Assembly: GCA_903813345.2 (NCBI GenBank)
Contig: CAIIXF020000003.1
Span: 23,329,248-23,393,247 of the forward strand
Reading direction: 5' to 3'
DNA: 64,000 nucleotides
Source: Owenia fusiformis
Taxonomy: Eukaryota > Annelida > Polychaeta > Sabellida > Oweniidae
Below are positions 1 through 13,400 of the stretch, piece by piece; position 1 is the first letter of the stretch, and every line of letters starts with the position of its first letter. The translations under genes and the position numbers were made by a program. The notes under the pieces were generated by a model. It was not told where the DNA came from. It saw only the letters and a program-made list of their open reading frames with translations, and searched no databases.

Positions 1-1348
1 TTTTTTGCCAAAACATTTAAGTGGCACATTAGATATGCCATTTTATTATTGAAGTGTGTCCTTTGTTCAATCTTTGCAATAGTGCTCAAAAGATATTGTG
101 TTTTGCATTGTATAGTGGAATATTCCATGAATTTTTAACTTTCATTTGATAAATGATGTGAAGAATAATTGAAAAATAAAAAGCTGGACAACTTTTTTCA
201 AACTTTGTATGGGCCCTTAAAAAACAAGACACATTGTTTGTATGTCATAACATGATGGTATATTTTTATTATCTTATAAAATATCACATTATACATTAAC
301 ATCTTTATTAAATAATAAATTAAAATGAAATAAACTTCCAAATGTTGGAAACTAAAAGACCTATTGTTGGTTGCTCATATTCACTAAAATAATCACAATA
401 CACCCTAACAGATACATCTATCTAGTGTAATAGAAGTTAATAGAAATTTTTGTTTTATGATCTTTCCTGGACTATTACTTTTCAAGACACCAGACAAGTA
501 ACATTTTTCCATTCTGGTTGCATTTTTGTGTATCTATATGCACTATTTAAGGTCTAAAATCAAAATTCTTTTGGGGGGGCATGCCCCCAGAACCCCCTAG
601 TTTTGCTCAGCCTTGCGTACCTGCTTTCAAAATCCTGGTTACGACTCTGATATTACAGAGCTTGTGAAGGAAATACAATATTTTGATCAGTATTTTATAA
701 TATCAAAAATATTGCCTGGTGTTACTGTTAATCGCCAAGAACTTTTTGGTTTCATGGAATAAAAACCTTTTCAATGATTTGAGTACATAAAATATTGAGC
801 TAGAGAAAATCACAATATTTCTGTATTGTATGATATTTTTCATATATGTTATTTTTGAAATATTGGATATGTTTGCATCACATTGGCCAATAATCAGATT
901 GCTAAAAATGTCACCATCATTGAATAAAATCTCAGACACTTTAATTAACTAATGAATTAAAAGTTCAGGGAATTAAAATTAGGACCACAAAGATCTACAG
1001 GATGTCCATAACGTATCTTTACACTTAAAATATAAAGTCTTTGTAAAGTGTAATGAGACTTTATGGACACTCTGTACATCTCAAACCTAGAAGATACATT
1101 TTCAGGTAATGGGTGATGACTCGCTATATAAGATGGCATCGGTGGTTTTGGATGGGCTAGAATAGTATTACATAACATGTTAGAAATAGACAAAAGTTAC
1201 TTACTTGTTTTATCAATGTGAACTCAAAATAGTGATCCTTAAAAGAGAAAATCAATGTTTGATGTTCAAAATTAGAGTCATATATCCAGAGAGATATCAT
1301 TTTGCATTTTTGAAATTTTCATACACAATCAGAATAAACAATGACGAC
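1..1348. other. Region downstream of CENPN, no gene seen
   Basis: Short open frames here show no family similarity. Bases 1-240 resemble 59170-59480 in the same orientation (shared stretches around TAGTGGAATATT and TTTTTTCAAACTTT), so this is a dispersed repeat. Bases about 555-651 look like a degenerate transposon end, with a G-run, a C-run and AAAATCCTGGTTACGACTCTG-like sequence. Confidence 0.4.
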
Positions 1349-1354
1349 TTTATT
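1349..1354 (-). terminator. Poly(A) signal AATAAA after CENPN
   Basis: TTTATT on the plus strand reads AATAAA in the CENPN direction, about 50 nt past the stop codon. No other candidate lies closer. Confidence 0.5.
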
Positions 1355-1404
1355 GAGATTACTAATTTCAAGCATATAATTTGTTTGCTCCAAGCTGCCC
1401 ACTC

Positions 1405-4400
1405 TCATGTGCCAGTGTCACCCTGTGTAGGGCTAAATGTCCTAGATCTATTCCCCATATCAGGTGTAGAGGGGGCATTCCCCTGCTGTCTTTGAGTTGG
1501 GTTCTTTTCAAATATAGTTATTACACTTTTTGCCATTGTTGGCAGCTCCACCATGTGTTTAGGCAGATTAGCATTAGCTCTGCCAGTTTTACTTAAGTTC
1601 TTAATGCCTTCTATCACACTAGAACCTTCAAACTTCACCTGAAATATAAATTGAATTTTTTCTGATTGATCCTTTTCGCAACAGTTTACATAGCCTCCGA
1701 TATCCATCCAAAACATGCAATGTAAAACTTACTGAGCTCGACAGCCAATGAAGCTTTATAGTACAATACAAATAATCACACACAACAAATTACAGTCACC
1801 ACATGCCACAAACTCATGTTTTTTGTTTGATGGGAAGTGACCATTGCCCTGTGCAATTAATAAATAAAAAAATAAAATAAATATATCAAATAACTTTCAA
1901 GTTAATAATTTTCATTTAATTTTCACAAGTACTACAGTATTGGAAATATTGTAAACTGAGAAATACTTGGAAGTAATTTCCTTGATTAAATTCAATCACA
2001 TGAAATGTTCAACAGTATACCAAGTAAATAAATATAATTTGTATTAGCTTACCTGGCAGTATATTTGTTTTGACTTGAGGGCTTGTAGTTTAGGACTGAC
2101 AGCACATCCTCTGAATCTCAGGTTGGTCTGTAACATAACATAAATTGGTTCTTTGTATAAAACTGATCAGGATTCATGATGTTTCATCTATTTTTTGTTA
2201 GAAAACATGATTTTAGGGAGACTCTAAAATATAGATTAGAAAGCAAATCAATCTTAGATAGTGAAAAAATGTATGTAGACTGGGCAAAGAGAGTGATATT
2301 TGCCATAGGTTTACTGACCTTATAAAGGACTTTCTCCAGATTCGGCTGTTTATTTGGTCCAAACTTTTCTGTAAGGTACTCAGTACGCGATTGGTTGTTG
2401 GTCTCATGTTCAAACAATATGCGACTGTCATGTTCTTCTCCTTCCTCTAAAAATACAAAAGTTAAATTGATCAACAGTAAAGCTCAATAAATTAAATCTC
2501 AACAATCAATTCAATAAATGTCCTCAATCAAAACAATAACCTAGATGCGAGTAGGTAGTTACCAGTTTCACCACCAGTTGGCGCATCCGGGTCAGATAAC
2601 TTTGCAGGCATAGTAGAAAATTCCATTTAACTTGAATATTCATCAGTTTTAATGGTTCAATTTCCATATCACCCTTACTTATCTAATTCAATTAAAATAT
2701 GTTATGTCCAGTAAATGAAAATATCATCTGTCCAATACAAGAAAATATTTCACTTTTTGTGATTTTGTAACATGGGATCTATGGGGAATCGCCCCGAACT
2801 AGAAATGCATTTTCCAAAAAATTAAAATTTCAAATATGAAACCACTTTGACTGAATTTTGAATATTTAATGACAAAAATCAAGAATATTTCTACTCGCAT
2901 CTTGTCTGTTGATCTCAGCAATCAATAGTAAAGCTCAACAATCAATACCATGAATCAAAAATCAATACTTAATCTCAGCAATCAATAGTAAAGCTCAACA
3001 ATCAATACAATGAATCTCAAAAATCAATAGTAATGATGGTCATCATTACAATTCAACTTCCACAAATATTACACACAAACAGCAATAGATCAAAATCATT
3101 TTTTACATATACACCATTTACAAATGGAGGGTACCTTTCAGTCCAATGATGTGATACAACATACTGTTGTAATGTGTTATGTTTTAAAGTGTTAAACTTA
3201 GAATACACTGTTGTTGTAATGTATAATAGTGTTGTCGCGATGTGCCATAATCGTACATCGATGCATCGGCAATTTGCAGTTGTAAACATCGATGCACATC
3301 GTGATGTACATCGAGAAAACAAGTCCGAGAAAAGTGCACTGAAATACTGAACGCTAATGCACTAAAATACCGAACAGAACAAATTAATAAGAGTACGCTG
3401 GTACATCCGGGAACTTCTAGTAACGGTGAAATGAAAGTAAAGTAATTTAATGGTTCATTTCGACAAGCTAAAACAGTTTAAAAGCGAAAGAATATCAGAA
3501 AACATTGGAAAATGAAATAAAACATGAGAAAGGTAAGCGATTTGCGTCAAAATAAGATAAGAAAAGGTGATTTTTAGCAAATTAATTTTTTTTAAAAACA
3601 TCAATGTTTTGTTTCAGACAACGATGCATCGCCAGAATCCGCTTTGGCGATGTATATCGCGATGTATCGATTAATCGCGACAACACTAATTAAATGTATA
3701 ATGTTGTAATATGTTGAAATGAATTATTTTAAAACATACACCGATTTAAAATATTTAACTGTGCTTTGATATTGCAATACAAACCTGAATCTTGTCTTTT
3801 TCTCTTTCTCGTTAAAGGATGAGAGTCTGCCTGGTTTTGTTGGAACCTCGTATATGCTCCCTGGAAATCAAATCATAACAAACATTTAAACAAGGCATTA
3901 ACATGACAAAATGTCACCACCTAGTTGCTCACAATATTATGAGTTCAAACTTAAGTCAGATTTGAATTTCTGAGAACTTGTAAAGTCAAATTTGAACTTC
4001 TGAAAAGATGTAGATGTAGATGATTTTGAAAAAAAAATTTGGTCAATTTGAAGCAAGTTGAAAAAATACCTTTTTGACCTTTTTTGACCTTGAGAAGGTC
4101 ATTAAAGGTCAAATGTCAAATCTAAAGTCAGATTTGAATTTCTGAGAACATGTAGATGATTTTGAAAAAAAAAATTAATCAATTTGAAGCAAGTTGAAAA
4201 AAGACCTTTTTGACCTTTTTTGACCTTGAGAAGGTCATTGAAGGTCAAATGTCAAATCTAAAGTCAAATCTAAAGTCAAATCTAAAGTCATATTTGAATT
4301 TCTGAGAACATGTAGATGATTTTGGAAAAAAAATTTAGTCAATTTGAAGCAAGATGAAAAAATACCTTTTTGACCTTTTTGACCTTGAGAAGGTCATTGA

Positions 4401-7400
4401 AGGTCAAATGTCAAATCTAAAGTCAGATTTGAATTTCTGAGAACATGTAGATGATTTTGAAAAAAAAATTTAGTCAATTTGAAGCAAGTTGAAAAAAGAC
4501 CTTTTTGACCTTTTTTGACTTTGAGAAGGTCATTGAAGGTCAAATCTCAAATCTTAAGTCAAATCTAAAGTCAGATTTGAATTTCTGAGAACACGTAGAT
4601 GATTTTGAAATTTTTTTTAGTCAATTTGAAGCACGTTGAAAACAGATCTTTTTGACCTTTTTTGACCTTGAGAAGGTCATTGAAGGTCAAATGTCAAATC
4701 TAAAGTCAGATTTGAATTTTTGAGAACATGTAGATGATTTTGAAAAAAAAATTTAGTCAATTTGAAGCAAGTTGAAAAAAGACCTTTTTGACCTTTTTTG
4801 ACTTTGAGAAGGTCATTGAAGGTCAAATGTCAAATCTTAAGTCAAATCTAAAGTCAGATTTGAATTTCTGAGAACACGTAGATGATTTTGAAATTTTTTT
4901 TTAGTCAATTTGAAGCAAGTTGAAAACAGACCTTTTTGACCTTTTTTGACCTTGAGAAGGTCATTGAAGGTCAAATGTCAAATCTTAAGTCAGATTTGAA
5001 TTTCTGAGAACACGTAGATGATTTTGAAAAAAAATTAAGTCAATTTGAAGCAAGTTGAAAACAGTCCTTTTTGACCTTTTTTGACCTTGAGAAGGTCATT
5101 GAAGGTCAAATGTCAAATCTTAAGTCAGATTTGAATTTCTGAGAACATGTAGATGATTTTGAAAAAAAAATTTAGTCAATTTGAAGCAAGTTGAAAAAAG
5201 ACCTTTTTGACCTTTTTTGACCTTGAGAAGGTCATTGAAGGTCAAATGTCAAATCTAAAGTCAGATTTGAAGGTCAAATGTCAAATCTAAAGTCAGATTT
5301 GAATTTCTGAGAACATGTAGATGATTTTGAAAAAAAATTTAGTCAATGTGAAGCAAGTTGAAAAAAGACCTTTTTTACCTTGAGAAGGTCATTGAAGGTC
5401 AAATGTCAAATCTAAAGTCAGATTTGAACTTCTGAGAACATGTAGATGATTTAGAAAAATATTGAAGTCAGTCTAAACAGTATTTGTTAAGTTATAGGAA
5501 GTTGTAAGAAATTGTTACAGACGCCGGACGCCAACCGCCAGACGCCAACCGCCGGACGCCAACCGCCGGACGCCGTCACAAAAAAACGGAGACCATAACA
5601 ATATGTCACCACTTTTGGTGGTGACATAAAAACTGCTTATCTTTAAGAATAATTGGAAAATGAAACAAGGCATTAACATGACAAAATGTCACCACCTAGT
5701 TGCTCACAATATTATGAGTTCAAACTTAATATAAGTCAGATTTGAATTTCTGAGAACTTGTAAAGTCAAATTTGAACTTCTGAAAAGATGTAGATGATTT
5801 TGAAAAAAAAATTTGGTCAATTTGAAGCAAGTTGAAAACAGACCTTTTTGACCTTTTTTGACCATGAGAAGGTCATTAAAGGTCAAATGTCAAATCTAAA
5901 GTCAGATTTGAATTTCTGAGAACATGTAGATGATTTTGAAAAAAAAAATTAGTCAATTTGAAGCAAGTTGAAAAAAGACGTTTTTGACCTTTTTTGACCT
6001 TGAGAAGGTCAAATGTCAAATCTAAAGTCAAATCTAAAGTCATATTTGAATTTCTGAGAACATGTAGAATGTAGATGATTTTGAAAAAAAATTTAGTCAA
6101 TTTGAAGCAAGATGAAAAAATACCTTTTTGACCTTTTTTGACCTTGAGAAGGTCATTGAAGGTCAAATGTCAAATCTAAAGTCAGATTTGAATTTCTGAG
6201 AACATGTAGATGATTTTGAAAAAAAAATTTAGTCAATTTGAAGCAAGTTGAAAAAAGACCTTTTTGACCTTTTTTGACTTTGAGAAGGTCATTGAAGGTC
6301 AAATGTCAAATCTTAAGTCAAATCTAAAGTCAGATTTGAATTTCTGAGAACACGTAGATGATTTTGAAATTTTTTTTTAGTCAATTTGAAGCAAGTTGAA
6401 AACAGACCTTTTTGACCTTTTTTGACCTTGAGAAGGTCAAATGTCAAATCTTAAGTCAAATCTTAGGTCAGATTTGAATTTCTGAGAACACGTAGATGAT
6501 TTTGAAAAAAAATTTAGTCAATCTGAAGCAAGTTGAAAACAGACCTTTTTGACCTTTTTTGACCTTGAGAAGGTCATTGAAGGTCAAATGTCAAATCTAA
6601 AGTCAGATTTGAAGGTCAAATGTCAAATCTAAAGTCAGATTTGAATTTCTGAGAACATGTAGATGATTTTGAAAAAAAATTTAGTCAATGTGAAGCAAGT
6701 TGAAAAAAGACCTTTTTGACCTTGAGAAGGTCATTGAAGGTCAAATGTCAAATCTAAAGTCAGATTTGAACTTCTGAGAACATGTAGATGATTTAGAAAA
6801 AAATTGAAGTCAGTCTAAACAGTATTTGTTAAGTTATAGGAAGTTGTAAGAAATTGTTACAGACGCCGGACGCCAACCACCAACCGCCGGACGCCGTCGC
6901 AAAAAAACGGAGACCATAACAATATGTCACCACTTTTGGTGGTGACATAAAAATTGATTGGCTCCCATGATAAACTTCTTTGAATATTGATACGAGTAAC
7001 GATATTTACATCACAATACGATACAAATGGTATGGCCCATAGACATGGTAAATAAAGTTCATAAAAATTTTCACAAGAGATGAAAATCAAAAAATGAAAA
7101 CTGTTCAGTCTTTCGGTATTTGTCTGTTATTAACACTCATTTATTCCTGTTTGAACCTATACTTTCTTTATTTCAAGTCCCATTGTTAAATATTAAATTA
7201 CTGTAATGAGGTGAGGACATTCGCAAGAATAAACGAGGAAAACAAACCAGAAAATCTGTACTCGCACGTCTTGACTGTTAGTCATTTTTGTCTTTGTTTA
7301 TATCAATATGTTACTACGGTGACCATATATGGTCCCAAGTTTCTTTGCCATCAAAATGTACTTATGAATCTCAAACGAATTGTAATCACATTTCCGTTAA

Positions 7401-10400
7401 CCAATAGCGAAGCAATCTTTTAAAATGACAAAATCATCGAATAATAAAAAGTCAATGATGACATTTTCAACATGATGATTTGCTAATACTTAGAATGACA
7501 GAGATTCCCTGTGAAATCGCCAGACAGTTTTGGCAGGAAATGTTGAAACAGGCATGATTTTAATAGTTTTAAGATATGGTGGGTGGTTTTTCAAGCTCAA
7601 TAAACTAATTTATAAAACAATTAATTTTCGATATTCAAGTTGAATATCGATACACTTGTATCATGACCAATTGCTCGAGCACTCTGGCAATATTGAGAAA
7701 TCACGGGACCCCTAATTGACATGCAGGCTATACCTCCCAACATTTTATACTCTTAGTCTTTGCTGTACATAGATAAAGGTATATTTTCAATATTAAATCC
7801 AGTGGTGGGGGTTTGCTTTTCAGTAGATAGTTAAATCCTCTTTATTTTTCGATGCTAGACAATTATGGTACATCAATGTAACATCGTCCGCAAAAATTGC
7901 ATTGGGTGAACTTAAATCAAATAAATGAAAGCCAAAGTATTCACTCACTAAACTTTTCTGATGGTTTGCCAGTTGTGCCAGAGACACCACACAATGACCT
8001 GCTAGAGGTAAGTCTTCCCATGTTACACACTTAAGTGTACTTAGTACAGCCTGGAATATAAAATGAACATGTGCTATGAAATAATTTCGACTTAACTGTT
8101 CATACATTAGGCTATCACTACTATAATTTTCAGGAAATTAGGCAAGGAATTTACATTTAAGAAAATATCACCCCTGCCGGGTTACAGAAGTGTAGCAATG
8201 TGTTACATTTGTCAACTGCTGTACAGTACTTACAAAAATTAAAATGATTTTGAAAAAATCATGCTTCACAATAAATCTAATAAAAACATTGAAGCCACCC
8301 AAAAATTAATTTGTGATAAGAATGTAATGCTAGCTTTAAAAATATGTTACCATTTCTTAGTTGTGATGTAACAAGGCACAGGACGTGAACGAGATCACAC
8401 CATCAAATAGGCAGACACTATGAACCAGGAAAACTGTTCTCCTATTATGTTTACAAATTTCAAGAACAAGAAAACAAGATGGCGGCCCAAAAGTTAATCA
8501 GCTCTAGTACTTGATATCCTCTATCATTTGTGTAAATTTGAAGGAAATCCGATGAGCGGTTTTCCTGAAATGGCGATGACAAGATTTTTCAAAAAACCTT
8601 CAAAATGGCCACCAGAAAACAAGATGGCCACCCAACAGTTAATCAGCTCTAGTACTTGATATCCTCTATCATGTGTGTAAATTTGAAGGAAATCCGATGA
8701 GCAGATTTTCTGAAATGGCGATGACAAGATTTTTCGAAAAATCTTCAAACTGGCTGCCAGAAAACAAGATGGCCGCCCAAAAGTTAATCAGCTCTAGTAC
8801 TTGATATCCTCTATCATTTGTGTAAATTTGAAGGAAATCCGATGAGCGGTTTTCCTGAAATGGCGATGACAAGATTTTTCGAAAAACCTTCAAAATGGCT
8901 ACCAGAAAACAAGATGGCCGCCCAAAAGTTAATCAGGTCTAGTACTTGATATCCTCTATCATGTGTGTAAATTTGAAGGAAATCCGATGAGCAATTTTTC
9001 TGAAATGGCGATGACAAGATTTTTCGAAAAATCTTCAAAATGGCTGCCAGAAAACAAGATGGCCACCCAAAAGTTAATCAGCTCTAGTACTTGATATCCT
9101 CTATCATTTGTGTAAATTTGAAGGAAATCCAATGAGCAGTTTTCCTGAAATGGCGATGACAAGATTTTTCGAAAAACCTTCAAAATGGCCGCCAGAAAAC
9201 AAGATGGGCACCCAAAAGTTAATCAGCTCTAGTACTTCATATGCTCTATCATCTCTGCGAATTTGGAGAAAATCTGATGAGCAGTTTTCCTTAAACGGCG
9301 ATGACAAAAAGCGGGACGATCATGATCACGATCACGACCATGACCAGTATGATGACTATATCCCACCGATGGTGTGATAAAAAGAGATAGTGGGAGTGTA
9401 ATGATTAGTACAGATTTACTGTACACAGGGCAATAAGGGATGCTGGAAAATATCAAATTTGAAATCATCTTTATCAAGGTGCAGTACTTTCCACAACTAA
9501 TAAATATCATTACAATCAAGATAGAAAGACTGTTATCAATACAATTAATATCAGGGATCTCCACAGGATTTTTTCTCAAGTGGGTGCACAATTCTCATTT
9601 TCACAAATCAGACCAAAATTGGTTAAATTATGCCAATTTTTCACGATTTTTCTCATTTTCAAGTGGTTTCAAATGGATTTTCAGGTAGGTGCAAGCCTAT
9701 TTTCAAAATCTCAGGTGGGTACTGCACCCACTTGCTTAAATGTGGGGAGATCACTGAATATGATTTGCGAAGTAAAAGAAACTCACCCGTCTTATATAGC
9801 TCTTATATGCAGCACTCATTGTTGAAGATATAACAGTGTCTGTGTGAGGATAGTGGGCTATGTAGGTGACATGTGTAGGAATATAGGACTTGTATTCTTG
9901 AATTGACACTCTCATCCAAAAAGCTTCGTTATTCTCCAACACATTCACATCCTGTAAAATATCGATCACGCCATTTCAGGGAGGCCATAAAAAAATGTAA
10001 CATAAATTCAACAGATTTCCTGCAGATTCCAGAGTCAGCATATTTCTTTGTGTATGTGTTAGTTTTCAGCGTTTTACACAAGGACGTATCTGTTTCAACC
10101 TTACCAGATCATCTCATAATAAGGCAATGGGAGTCAACATGAGTGTAAGGCATAATTCTTGGAATATTTCCATAAAAATAGATTTTGAAATTAATTTTAA
10201 CTCTAGCTATAATAATGAAATTTTTAAGTGGTTGCAAGTTTATTTTATTAATTTTTAATAAATCTTGATTGAGTACAATGCCTACTTGGTTCAATGCTGG
10301 ACGAATCAGTGTATTTATATATAAAACGAACTACTCACAGCATCGAAGTGTGCCAGGTTGCGACTGAGACCTGACTGTAGCATCTTAGCTGTAAGCACTG

Positions 10401-13400
10401 TATGTTCACCTGTAAACAAAGTAGAAAACAAAGTGAAACTGACATTTAATAAGTAATAAAAATACACACGGTGAACAATATCGCACCCTTGAACAGAAAT
10501 GGCTGTCTTAACATTTATCTAGAATGTCGAAAAACTAATCAGTTCTAAACTTTCATAGGTAGAAACATCCCTGAGAATTTCAAATGAATCCCTCAAACGG
10601 TTTGGCTGGAAACCTGTTGACAAGCCTTGACAGACAAGATTTTAGGACGGAAAATCCAAAATGGCCACCTTAACATCTACCAAGAATGCCGAAAAACTAA
10701 TCAGTTCTAAACATCCATAGGTAGAAACATCCCTGAGAATTTCAAATGAATCCCTCAAACAGTTTGGCTGGAAACCTGTAGACAAGCCTTGAAAGACAAG
10801 ATTTTAGGACGGAAAATCCAAAATGGCCGCCTTAACATTTACCCAGAATGCTGAAAAACTAATCAGCTCTAAACTTTCATAGGTAGAAACATCCCTGAGA
10901 ATTTCAAATGAATCCCTCACACGGTTTGGCTGGAAACCTGTAGACAAGCCTTGACAGACAAGATTTTAGGACGGAAAATCCAAAATGGCCACCTTAACAT
11001 TTACACAGAATGCCCAAAAACTAATCAGTTCTAAACTTTCATAGGTAGAAACATCCCTGAGAATTTCAAATGAATCCCTCAAACGGTTTAGCTGGAAACC
11101 TGTAGACAAGATTATTCGGGACGCCCGCCCAACCGCCCGCCCGGCAAACTGATTACAATATAGCACCTTAGGGTGCAATAAAAATAATATTTCCTTTGGT
11201 CTGTCTCTATCTTATGTTTCAATGTTTATAATATTGAAATGCTGTCCCAAGAATGTTTTCAAAGCGCAAATCTTCATTTTTCTCTAATGTAGAACTATGA
11301 AAACGATATGAAGAACTATGAAAATTATATACATATAAAATAAATGTGCGCTACATTATTGACTATTTCCTCTTGAATTCCAATTACTCTAGGTTGAAAG
11401 TATTTCTTCTTCTTGGTCAAATGAATTTCACGAGATAAAGGCTCTCTATTCCAGGCCTAATGTACATGAAGATATATTTGAAATGTGACCAATATAATAT
11501 ACCTCTCACCTGAAGCTTTCTTGAGTTTACTGACCAACCAATTTTTCTTCTTGCTGTTCTCGGAGACATCTACAATAAAACAAGGAAAAAAATCAATATT
11601 TTCCCCCGGTGTGTATTAGGGATGGGACGGTTACCCGAGACTGGAGTTTTGGACATGGAGTTTTGTCCCGTTCCGAAGTTCTGATGTTCCAAAGGCCAAA
11701 ATACCTTCCTGTTCTGTTCCGTCCCATCCCTAGTGTGTATATGTAAAGAATGTTTCAGCTTTGATAACAAACATTTTTAGAATTAAAAATGATAATTAAA
11801 CTTACACATCAAGTCTAGCATCCCAACATCTTGAGTTGACCTTCTCTTGTGTTTCTACAATGAATTAAAACATATTCATGTATCTTTGATGGTATTTCAC
11901 ACTCAAAATTTTTGAATAAGAGTAAATGTTTTGTATAATGTCATGAAATGTTGTGTGATACAAGTATGACACAATAATTTGCATATAATCTTTCATGGAA
12001 CATTTCTCAGGATACATTACTTTACAAAACTGACTTATCTATGTCGTAGTTAGTTTGGAACGAAATAAGTAGCCGAGACTTTTCTATATTTTATGTGATC
12101 ATGCACACTTAGCAGAAGTTTTGTTTTTGCTATTTTTCATAGTTCAGGAACAAACACGTAAATATATTTTACAATATTTATTCATCTATAAGCCCATATG
12201 AGCAGTGTGTCCTTAAAGAGTAAATACCCCCATTTCGGAATGGATAATGGGAAGTTCTCCATTACAAATAAAGTTACTCACTTCGAGAGCCATGTTAGAT
12301 TTTGAAACTCATGGCTTTCCAAAGGAGAAATGGACAACTGAATAAAAGTGACCTTTGAAACACGAATTAAGGTGATCAGCGGCGTACTTTTGTTCTCTCT
12401 TTTCGACCAAGAGTAGACTTGTAATTGTTAGTCGTGTGAATGTTTTTTCTGCCAAATTCCAATATGGCATTTTCTGCTCGGACATTTCCGTAAATCTCCG
12501 GAGGTTGTCCGAACCTAAACAATTCTCAAAATTCATTTCATTCGTTGACCCCTAGATTCACTCGATGAACAATTTACAAGTCTTGATCGAAAAAGTATTT
12601 CAGTGCTCCAATACTTGCACGGATGGATGATACTGATGAGAGACCAAAAGTAAACCGCTGATCTCATTATTCATGTTTTAAAGGTCACTATTATTCAGCT
12701 GTCCAGTGCGCCTTGGGAAAGCTATCATATCAAAATACACAATAATGGGGGGGGGGGGGGTTTCACTAGACATACAAGGGGGTTCTCTATGCATTTCGCA
12801 TTAGTCTAGCCCAGATCTACGACATTTCAGAATATGGGAGTAGATATTTGGGCCAAACTGGTTTTGTTAAAAGATAAGATAATAATATAGCCTAAAGTGA
12901 GACCGTTTGTAATTTCTTGTTCGTGTTGTTCAAATCATAAAAATTTTCAGTTCTTGAAGTTGTTGACTTACAGTGGGGGACAAAAATAAAACTCAACGTT
13001 CACAAGTTGTCACAATGAGCTAATTTCCAAGTTTCGTGTCTCAAACTCTCCCAAGCGGTAGAAAAATAATTCCCGTTCACTAAAGTAGCACAATAAATGA
13101 ATCCAAAGCTTCATACCTGCAAATAATGGATAAATCCCTACCAAATCGAATGAATGTTTTCAAGAATCGCCATGTTTGTTATCCAAGGACGGTTGACTCC
13201 CAGAATGCAACATCAGTTAACCGTATTTACTCATGAAAGATTTCAAAATGGCGGAACAGCATTTTGAAAGCTGGCACGTGTCATGTTGCATTCTGGGAGC
13301 CAATCCTCCGTTCCGGCGCAATCGGGCGACAAAATCACCTCAACATTTGAAGAGTCGGCATAACATGTGAATATCCAATTCAACTTTTGAAGTTCTTATT

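Noticed and set aside
2550-2640. Exon-like sequence on the minus strand (PAKLSDPDAPTGG)
   Set aside because: It lies inside the TIR element repeated at 59586-59997.
3785-3860. Reading CENPN exon 7 in the frame SIYEVPTKPGRL
   Set aside because: That frame follows from ending exon 6 early at GCAG|GTCATT; the donor TTA|GTGAGT at 7949 keeps all downstream exons in phase and matches the family.
8524-9307. Series of similar ~74-codon frames on the minus strand
   Set aside because: They are overlapping readings of the 145-bp minisatellite in the family D element, shifted by one unit each.
12283-12300. Possible alternative CENPN first exon encoding MALE before GTGAGT
   Set aside because: It would join in frame, but the 55-codon exon at 13965-14129 matches the conserved CENP-N N-terminus, so this is not needed.
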